From: Ampelocalamus luodianensis
Lineage: Eukaryota; Streptophyta; Magnoliopsida; Poales; Poaceae
NCBI GenBank assembly: GCA_036346255.1
Contig: CM070632.1
Span: forward strand, 53,394,896 to 53,458,895
DNA: 64,000 nt
Reading direction: 5' to 3'
Position 1 is the first letter of the stretch, and every line of letters starts with the position of its first letter. Positions 56,450 through 64,000 of the stretch are shown one piece after another. The position numbers were made by a program, and so were the translations under genes. The notes under the pieces were generated by a model. It was not told the origin of the DNA and searched no databases. It worked only from the letters and a program-made list of their open reading frames with translations.

Positions 56450-57130
56450 AGAATCGACAAACCGGCCGATCGCCAACTAATGGCGGCCGATCACAAGCGC
56501 CAACGACTATAAAACTAGCCGTTGATTCACAATCGGCCCGATCGCCAACCAATGGTCGGCCGTATCGCCACGCCGGCCGATCGCCGAGGGCGGCCGATCG
56601 CCAACCGAAAGCACCGAGCAAAACCGAAAACATCTCTTCGGAAAATACATACCGCCAAACAAATATCGGTATTACCGCACTCAGAGTACCGCTTTCAAAC
56701 TTCCCAGACTACCGCACTCGGTAGTACCGCTTTCACGGCAGTACATGAAAATCGGCCGATCGCCCAACCCATGGCGTCGATCACACACCGGCCATACCGC
56801 TACAGAGGCGTCGATCGCCAAGAAACAAAGAAGATCGAAATGACTTTGTACATTTGCCTCAACTCAATTTGCAAAACATATTTGCCAAATTGATGCAACA
56901 TGTACATAAAAGATGAAAGCTAGATTCTCAACAAATTGCAAAACACATTTGCCAACTTTTAGAATCATCGCCACAAGGAATAAGGTACATGGACTTAAAC
57001 CGTTTGCAAAACACATTCGCAAACTAAAGTCACATGCTACAAGGAATAACCATGAACCACAACTATTTGCAAAACACATTCGCAAATATAGGCAACATGT
57101 TAAGTTGAGCTAGAGCAAACACAATAAGCT
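56450..57130. repeat. Internal repeats of the solo LTR: CGGCCGATCGCC and TTTGCAAAACACATTCGCAAA types
   Basis: 56460-56820 has about six copies of GGCCGATCGCCAAC and near variants. 56860-57095 has four copies of TTTGCAAAACACATTCGCAA with spacings near 70 bp. Each word is partly palindromic. These look like locally expanded modules within the LTR. Confidence 0.7.
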
Positions 57131-57299
57131 ATCAACACATGACTAACTCAAGTTACTAATTAAGACCCCTCTTAATAGTACGTCAACCTATTCTAGCAAT
57201 CCGGTCTCCAACCAAACACCGAGACCGGCAAAAGACTAGGAACAAATCCTTAGCCCTAGCTAGTCATACCTTTGCCTTGCGCAACCACTTGAAGCTTGA

Positions 57300-57560
57300 T
57301 GACGCATATCCTTGCTTCAAGTCTTGACATACATCAACTCATGATGCACTCTTCACTTGACCTCCATCAACACATGATGGATTCTTCTTGTCTTGATGAT
57401 CAACTCATGATCATCTCCTTTACTCCAAGCTCTTCACTTTAATATCATCAACCCATGATGATTTTCTTCTCTTGATATCATCAACTTATGACGATATTCT
57501 TTTTCTTCAAACACTTGACTTGATGATCAACTCATGACATCATCCAAAGTCTTCAATCAC
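57300..57560. repeat. CATCAACTCATGATG repeats within the solo LTR
   Basis: Imperfect palindromes such as CATCAACTCATGATG and CATCAACACATGATG recur roughly every 40-60 bp. The same motif in the other orientation (CATCATGAGTTGATG) is repeated at 50335-50490. Confidence 0.75.
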
Positions 57561-58330
57561 ATGGAACATAACCTATTTCACCAACTCATAGAAAACCGTT
57601 AGTTCCACAATATGATTATCATACATTACCACTTCAAACCATTAATCAATAATGGTGGGACAAGATACCACAATCTTTCCCTCTTTGGTAATAGATGATA
57701 ATCACTTCAATAACAGGTAATTGAATGTAATTGGTATGAGTATATATAAACTACATAAGTTATATATATACTCAAGAGTTATGTTTCAAAGTAGATCACA
57801 AAGATCAATACTAATGAAACAACAAGGTCATGAGTATATATGAACTACACAAGTTATATATACCAAAATGAGTGTATACAAACTACACAAGTTGTATATA
57901 CTCATATGAATATATTAACTACACAAGTTAAATATATTCAAGGATATATTTCAAGGTAAAGATCCTTAATATATGTGGACAAAGAATTATGGATCAATAC
58001 TAATGAAACCGCAAGATATAGATTGAACTCCCCCTAAATGTGTGCATACACGAGTGTGTAAATGAAACATATGCACATATACAAGTTTTCCTTTTTGGTG
58101 AAGTTCAACCTATATATTGGATCCGAGGAATGCAACAAGACATAATAAGATGTTGTCGAATGCATACCTCTTTGATCTTTAAATTCAGTTGAGACTAAAC
58201 AATTTGTATGGCATTAGAAGTGTTAGTCTTATAAATAGATTTGTCATTAATAACCAAAACCCCATTAACGCATAATGGCGGGTCTAGATTCTTCACCGTC
58301 GAGGGTCACCGACGCCGCCGCCGCAACCGC

Positions 58331-58460
58331 ACACCGCCCGCTCACGCCGGAGCGCTTTTACCGCAACCAAAATCAAATTAAATAAAAATAACAAAATCAA
58401 GACCGCGACGTATTCTCGATCGCCGTCGCTGTCGTATTTACCTACAAGCTCATGGCCATG
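58331..58460 (-). other. Short unique-looking stretch between the CesA fragment and the telomere
   Basis: 130 bp, GC-rich then AT-rich (AAATCAAATTAAATAAAAAT), with no recognised coding sequence. It may be an intron or flank of the CesA fragment. It ends at the first telomere-like unit near 58461. Confidence 0.4.
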
Positions 58461-58640
58461 TTGTGGTTTAGGTTTAGGGTTTAGTGGTTTAGGGTTTAGG
58501 TTTAGGTTTAGGGTTTAGGGTTTAGGTTTAGGGTTTAGGGTTTAGGGTTTAGGTTTAGGGTTTAGGGTTTAGGGTTTGTGGTTTAGGTTTAGGCCCAGGT
58601 TTAGGGTTTCAGGGTGGCCCAGGTTTAGGTTTAGGGTTTC
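58461..58640 (+). repeat. Plant telomere repeat (TTTAGGG)n with variants
   Basis: About 25 units of TTTAGGG and TTTAGG, with scattered TTTAGTGG, TTTGTGG and TTTCAGGG variants. The G-rich strand runs toward the right edge, the orientation expected at a right-hand chromosome end. From about 58592 single CCCAGG units start to appear among the TTTAGG units. Confidence 0.95.
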
Positions 58641-61600
58641 AGGCCCAGGCCCCCAGGCCCAGGCCCAGGCCTCAGGCCAGGTCAGGCCCCAGGCCCAGGT
58701 GGCCCAGTGGCCCAGGCCCAGGCCCAGGCCCAGGCCCAGGCCAGTGGCCCAGGCCCAGTGGCCCAGTGCCCAGGCCAGGCCCAGTGGCCCAGGCCCAGTG
58801 GCCCAGGCCAGTGGCCAGGCTCAGGCCCAGGCCCCAGGCCCAGGCCTGTGGCCCAGGCCCAGGGCCAGGCCTGTGGCCCAGGCCCAGGCCTAGTGGCCCA
58901 GTGTCAGGTGTGTGGCCCAGGGCCCAGGCCCAGGCCCAGGCCCAGGCCCAGGCCCAGGGCCCAGGCCCAGGCCCAGGCCCAGGTCAGTGGGCCCAGTGGC
59001 CCAGTGGCCTCAGTGGCTCAGGCCCCAGGCCCAGGCCCAGGCCTGGTGGCCCAGGCCCAGTGGCCCAGGCCCAGTGGCCCAGTGGCCCAGGCCCAGGCCC
59101 AGGCCTGTGGCCCAGGCCCAGGCCCAGTGGCCCAGGCCCAGGCCAGTGGCCCAGGGCCTCAGGCCCAGGCCTGTGGCCCAGGCCCAGGGCCTGTGGCCCA
59201 GGCCTGGCCCAGTGGCTCAGGCCCAGGCCCAGGCCCAGGCCCAGGCCCAGGCCCAGGCCCAGGCCTCAGGCCCAGGCCCAGGGCCCAGGCCCAGTGGCCC
59301 AGGCCTCAGTGGCCCAGTGGCCCAGTGCCTCAGGCCAGTGGTCAGGGCCCAGGCCCAGGCCAGTGGCCCAGGCCCAGCCCAGGCCCAGGCCCAGGCCCAG
59401 GCCCAGTGCCCAGTGGCCCAGGCCTGTGGCCCAGTGGCCAGGTCAGGCCTCAGGCCCCAGGCCCAGGCCCAGGGCTGTGGCCCAGGGCCAGTGGCCTGGC
59501 CCAGGCCTAGGCCTCAGTGGCCCAGGCCCAGGCCCCAGGCCCAGGCCCAGGCCCAGTGGCCCAGGCCCAGTGGCCCAGGCCCAGGCCCAGTGGCCCAGGC
59601 CCAGGCAGTGGCCTGTGGCCCAGGCCCAGGCCCAGTGGCCAGTGGCCCAGGTCAGGCCCAGGCCCAGGCCCAGGCCCCAGGTCAGGCCCAGTGGCCCAGG
59701 CCCAGCCCAGGCCTCCAGGGCCCAGGCCCAGGCCTGGCCCAGGCCCAGGCCCAGTCAGGGGCCAGGCCCAGGCCCCAGGGCTGTGGCCAGGCCCAGGCTC
59801 AGTGGCCCTCAGTGGCCCAGGCCCAGTGGCCCAGGCCCAGTGGCCTGTGGCCCCAGGCCCAGGCCCAGGCCTCAGGCCCAGGCCCAGGCCCAGGCCCAGG
59901 CCCAGTGGCCCAGGCCCAGTGGCCCAGGCCCAGGCCCAGGCCCAGGCCCAGGCCTCAGGTGGCAGTGGCCCGGGCCCAGGCCCAGTGGCCCAGGCCCAGG
60001 CCCAGGCCTCAGTGGCCCAGTGGCCCAGTGGCCCAGTGGCCCAGGCCCAGGTCAGGCCCAGGCCCAGGGTGGCCCTGTGGCCCAGGCCCAGTGGCAGGCC
60101 TGGTGTGGCCCAGGGTGGCCCAGTGGGCTCAGGCCCAGGCCCAGGCCTGGCCCAGTGGCCCAGGCCCAGTGGCCCAGGCCTGGCCCAGTGGCCCAGGCCC
60201 AGGCCCAGGCCAGGCCCAGTGGCCAGGCCAGGGCCCAGGCTCAGGCCAGTGGTGGCCCAGGCCCAGTGGCCCAGGCCTGTGGCCCAGGCCAGTGGCTCAG
60301 GTGGTGGCCAGGCTCAGGTGGCCCAGGCCTGTGGTGGCCCAGGCCCAGTGGCCCAGGCCCAGTGGCTCAGTGGCCCAGGCCCAGGCCCCAGGCCCAGGCC
60401 CAGGCCCAGTGGCTCAGGCCCAGGCCCAGGCCCAGGCCCAGGCCTGTGGCTCAGGCCCAGTGCCCTGTGGCCCAGTGGCCCAGGCCCAGGCCCAGGGCCT
60501 GGCCCAGTGGCCCAGGCCTGGCCCAGGCCCAGGGCCCAGGCCCAGTGGCCCAGGCCCAGGCCCAGTGGCCCAGGCCAGGGCCCAGGCCCAGGCCCAGGTG
60601 GCCCAGGGCCCAGGCCCAGTGGCCCAGGCCCAGTGGCCCAGGTGGCCCAGTGGCCCAGGGCCTCAGGGCCAGTGGCCCAGGCCAGGGCCCAGGCCAGTGG
60701 CCCAGTGGCCCAGTGGCCCAGGCCCAGGCCTCAGGCCCAGGCTCAGCCAGGTGGCCCAGGCCCAGGCCCAGGCCCAGGGCCAGGCCCAGTGTGGCCCAGG
60801 CCCCAGTGGCCCAGTGGCCAGTGGCCCAGGCCCAGTGGCCCAGGCCCAGGCCCAGGCCAGTGGCCCAGGCCCAGGCCCAGGCCCAGGCTAGTGGCCTGTG
60901 GCCCAGGTCCAGGCCCAGGCCCAGTGGCCCAGGCCCAGGCCCAGGCCCAGGGCCAGTGGCCCAGGCCCTGTGGCCCAGGCCCAGTGGCCCAGGCCCAGGC
61001 CCAGGCCCAGTGGCCCAGGCCCAGGCCCAGGCCCAGGCCAGGCCTGCCCAGTGGCCCAGGCCCAGGCCCAGCTCAGGCCCAGGCCCTGGCCCAGTGGCCC
61101 AGTGGCCTCAGGCCTAGGCCCAGGCCCAGTGGCCCAGGCCCAGGCCCAGTGGCCCAGGCCCAGGCAGTGGCTCAGGCCCAGTGGCCCAGGCCCAGGCTCA
61201 GTGGCCCAGTGGCCCAGTGGCCAGGCCCAGTGGCCCAGGCCAGGCCTGTGTGGCCCAGGCCCAGGCCCAGGCCCAGGCCCAGGCCCAGGCCCAGGCCCAG
61301 GCCCTGTGGCCCAGTGGCCCAGGCCCAGTGGCCCAGGCCCAGGCCCAGGCCCAGGGCCCAGTGGCCCAGGCCTGGGGCCCAGTGGCCAGTGGCCCAGGCC
61401 CAGGCCTCAGGTGGCCCAGTGGCCCAGGCCCAGGCCCAGTGGCCCAGGCCCAGGCCCAGTGGCCCAGGCCCAGGCCCAGTGGCCCAGGCCCAGGCCCAGG
61501 CCTGTGGCCAGGCCAGTGGCCCAGTGGCAGTGGCCAGGCCCAGGCCCAGGCCCAGGCCCAGGCCCAGGCCTGGTGGCCAGTGGCCCAGGCCCAGTGGCCC

Positions 61601-64000
61601 AGGCCCAGTGGCCCAGGCCCAGGCCTCAGTGGCCCAGGCCCAGGCCCAGGCCCAGTGCCCAGGGCTCAGGCCCAGGCCCAGGCCCAGGCCCAGGCCAGTG
61701 GCCCAGTGGCCAGGCCCAGTGGCCTCAGGCCCAGGCCCAGTGGCCAGGCCCAGGCCCAGGCCCAGGCCCAGGTGGCCCTGTGGCCCAGGGCCTGTGGCCC
61801 AGGCCCAGGCCCAGGCCCAGGCCCAGGCCCAGTGGCCAGTGGTGGCCTGGCCTGTGTCAGGCCCAGTGGCCCAGGCCCAGGCCCAGTGGCCCAGGCCTCA
61901 GGCCCAGTGGCCCAGGCCCAGGCCCAGGCCCAGGCCCAGGCCCAGGCCCAGTGGCCAGGCCCAGGCCCAGCCCAGGCCCAGTGGCAGGCCCAGGCCAGGC
62001 CCAGGCCCAGGCCCAGGCCCAGGCCCAGTGGCCTGTGGCCCAGGCCCAGGCCCAGGCCCAGGCCCAGGCCCAGGTGGCCCAGGCCTGTGGCCCAGGCCCC
62101 AGTGGCCCAGGCCTGTGGCCCAGGCCTGTGGCCAGTGGCCCAGGCCCCCAGTGGCCCAGTGGCCCAGGCCCCCAGGCCCAGGCCCCAGGCCCAGGCCCAG
62201 GCCCAGTGGCCCAGGTGGCCAGTGGCCCCCAGTGGCCCAGGCCCAGTGGCCCAGTGGCCCAGTGGCCCAGGCCCAGTGGCCCAGGCCCAGGCCCCAGGCC
62301 CAGTGGCCCAGGCCCAGTGGCTCAGGCCAGTGGCCCAGTGGCCCCAGGCCCAGGCCCAGGCCCAGTGGCCCAGGCCCAGGCCCAGGCCCAGGCCAGTGGC
62401 CCAGTGGCCCAGTGGCCCAGTGGCCCAGGCCCAGTGGCCCAGGCCTGTGGCCCAGGTGGCCCAGGCCCAGGCCCAGGCCCAGTGGCCCAGGCCCAGGCCC
62501 AGGCCCAGTGGCCCAGGCCTCAGGCCCAGGCCCAGGCCCAGGCCCAGGCCTGTGGTGGCCCTGTGGCCCAGGCCCAGGCCCAGGCCCAGTGGCCCAGGCC
62601 CAGGCCCAGTGGCCAGTGGCCCAGGCCTCAGGCAGGCCCAGTGGCCCAGGCCCAGGCCCAGGTGGCCCAGTGGCCCAGGCCTCAGTGGCCCAGGCCCAGT
62701 GGCCCAGTGGCCCAGTGGCCCAGGCCAGGCCCAGTGGCCCAGTGGCCCAGTGGCCCAGTGGCCAGTGGCCTGTGGCCCAGTGGCCCAGGCCCAGTGGCTC
62801 AGGGCCCAGGGCTCAGGCCCAGTGGCCCAGGCCCAGGGCCCAGGCCCAGGCCCAGGCCCAGTGGCCTCCCAGGCCTGTGGCCCAGGCCCAGGCCCAGTGG
62901 CCCAGGGCTCAGGCCCAGGCCCAGGCCCAGGCCCAGTGGCCCAGGCCCAGGCCTGGCCCAGGCCCAGTGGCTCAGTGGCCCAGGCCCAGGCCCAGGCCCA
63001 GGCCCAGGCTCAGGGCCAGTGGCCCAGGCCCCTCAGTGGCCCAGGCAGGCCCAGGCCTGGTGGCCCAGGCCCAGGCCCAGGCCCAGGCCCAGTGGCCCAG
63101 GCCCAGTGGCCCAGGCCCAGTGGCCCAGTGGCCCAGGCCCAGGCCCAGGCCCAGGCCCAGTGGCCCAGGCCCAGGCCCAGTGGCCCAGGCCCAGGCCCAG
63201 GTGGCCCAGCAGGCCTGTGGCTCCAGGCCCAGGCCCAGTGGCCCAGGCCCAGGCCTGTGGCCCAGGCCCAGGCCCAGGCCCAGGTGGCCCAGTGGCCCAG
63301 TGGCCCAGGCCCAGGCCCAGTGGCCTGGTGGCCCAGGGCCCCTCAGTGGCCCAGGCCCAGGTCCTGGCCTAGTGGCCCAGGCCCAGGCCCAGTGGCCCAG
63401 GGCCAGTGGCCCAGGCCCAGTGGCCCAGGCCCAGGCCCAGGCCCAGGCCCAGTGGCCCCAGCCCAGGCCCAGGCCAGTGGCCCAGTGGCCCAGGGCCCAG
63501 GTGGCCCAGGCCCAGGCCTGTGGCCTCAGTGGCCCAGGCCCAGTGGCCTGGGCCCAGGCCCAGGGCCCCCAGGCCCAGGCCCAGTGGCCCAGGCCCCCCA
63601 GGCCCAGGCCAGTGGCCCAGTGGCCCAGTGGCCCAGGCCCAGTGGCCCAGGCCCAGTGGCCCAGGGCCCAGGCCCAGTGGCCCAGGCCCAGGCCTGTGGC
63701 CCAGGCCCCAGGCCCAGGCCCAGGCCCAGTGGCCCAGTGGCCCCCAGGCCCAGGCCCAGGCCCAGGCCCAGGGCCCTGGGCCCAGGCCCAGGCCCAGTGG
63801 CCCAGGCCTGTGGCCCCAGGCCCGTGGCCCAGGCCCAGTGGCCCAGTGGCTCAGTGGCCCAGGGGCCCAGTGGCCCAGGCCCAGGCCCAGGCCCAGGGCC
63901 AGTGGTCAGGCCCAGGCCCCCAGGCCCAGTGGCCCAGGCCTGTGGCCCAGTGGCCCAGGCCCAGTGGCCCAGGCCCAGGGCCCAGTGGCCCAGGCCCAGG
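58641..64000 (+). repeat. (CCCAGG)n / (CCCAGTGG)n array, probably mis-called telomere
   Basis: About 5.36 kb to the window edge built almost only of CCCAGG (AGGCCC) and CCCAGTGG, with CCTGTGG, CCTCAGG and CCAGG variants. Each has a telomere counterpart differing only by T for C: TTTAGG, TTTAGTGG, TTTGTGG, TTTCAGG. The transition is gradual (58592-58680). Nanopore base-callers are known to turn CCCTAA-type telomere strands into CCCTGG, which is the same change seen from the other strand. The array is therefore most likely telomere with systematic base-call error. The open frames of 650-820 residues here (Pro/Gly/Gln/Ala/Trp only) are by-products of a stop-free repeat. Confidence 0.85.

Larger units (their letters stand above)
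55527..58295 (-). mobile_element. Solo LTR (2.77 kb) inserted in the CesA exon, TSD CCGTC
   Basis: On the plus strand it begins TGTAAGATCGAG and ends GATTCTTCA, flanked by CCGTC at 55522-55526 and 58296-58300. Read on the minus strand it starts TGAAGAATCTAGACCCGC and ends with the Copia-like CTATTCATCCCCCTCTAGTC block (55545-55564). It therefore belongs to a large-LTR Copia family (SIRE/Maximus-like by its terminal phrase). No internal coding region. A 5' piece of the family lies at 50204-50498. Confidence 0.93.
54893..58330 (-). pseudogene. Cellulose synthase (CesA) N-terminal fragment, fused to the helicase and split by a solo LTR
   Basis: The zinc-finger exon (58330-58301 plus 55521-55404, once the LTR is ignored) reads TLDGEPFVACNECAFP and EGTQNCPQCKTRFNRHKG, part of the RING-like finger that pairs CesA subunits. 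The first cysteines and the CRDCYEYE-type stretch are missing or altered. The next exon (55281-55057) has ARVPGDEEEDGVGDL, then after a frameshift MSYGRGSIDLNGVPQPFQ. The last (54966-54893) has DDTPPEQHALVPSSMGGGGK and a stop (RIHH, TGA), where it passes within a few codons into helicase sequence. Transmembrane and catalytic regions are absent. Confidence 0.85.

Noticed and set aside
58576..63372. Very long open frames (up to 824 codons) rich in Pro, Gly, Ala, Gln and Trp, resembling a collagen- or silk-like protein
   Set aside because: They come from a stop-free 6/8-base repeat and are open in several overlapping frames at once. The repeat is probably mis-called telomere.
58641..64000. GGCCCA array as a promoter cluster (TGGGCC is the plant site II element)
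   Set aside because: The match is a by-product of the repeat. Continuity with TTTAGGG and the paired variants explain it better.

Overview
The window reads as the distal end of a grass chromosome, most likely rice (Oryza). Four things support this. There is plant-type TTTAGGG telomere repeat oriented toward the right edge. There are grass LTR-retrotransposon families and a plant Mutator-like element. An endogenous pararetrovirus resembling the rice tungro bacilliform-like sequences known from Oryza genomes sits between AT-dinucleotide tracts. The plant nuclear genes have ordinary plant introns. Only one gene looks intact: an eight-exon bHLH transcription factor of the BIM2 type on the minus strand (12731-16813).

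Layout. 1-10065 is nested retrotransposons: a Copia LTR, an LTR remnant, a decayed chromovirus pol, and a full-length Reina-like Ty3/gypsy element (4459-10034) with two ~380-bp LTRs and a 5-bp target duplication (CGCCT). 10066-12730 is AT-rich and non-coding. 12731-17200 is the BIM2-like gene. 17255-20995 is a Mutator-like element with a decayed MURA transposase, followed by an end of a second copy. 21400-35812 is stacked Tekay-like, Copia and Tat-like LTR elements, including a solo LTR with target duplication CATAT. 36415-44729 is the endogenous tungro-like virus: promoter/leader, ORF1/ORF2, and ORF3 from movement protein to protease on the minus strand, without visible reverse transcriptase. 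It carries two large inverted duplications and nested palindromes.

45022-58460 is a mosaic of unrelated nuclear gene fragments, all broken: mitochondrial ATP synthase beta (twice), a pentatricopeptide-repeat gene, KDO-8-phosphate synthase, CTP synthase, an ASCC3/DExH-type helicase, and the zinc-finger end of a cellulose synthase fused to that helicase. A candidate Helitron 3' end lies inside the block, and a 2.8-kb solo LTR (target duplication CCGTC) interrupts the cellulose synthase exon.

The last 5.5 kb starts as telomere repeat and changes into a (CCCAGG)n/(CCCAGTGG)n array. Each common variant unit in the GC-rich part has a T-for-C counterpart in the true telomere part. The best explanation is a telomere mis-called during nanopore sequencing, not a new satellite, and the 650-820-residue open frames in it should not be taken as proteins.

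No operon-like or defence-type gene system was found. The structures most worth follow-up are the telomere-adjacent gene-fragment mosaic and the palindromic pararetrovirus locus, which could yield hairpin RNA if read through.
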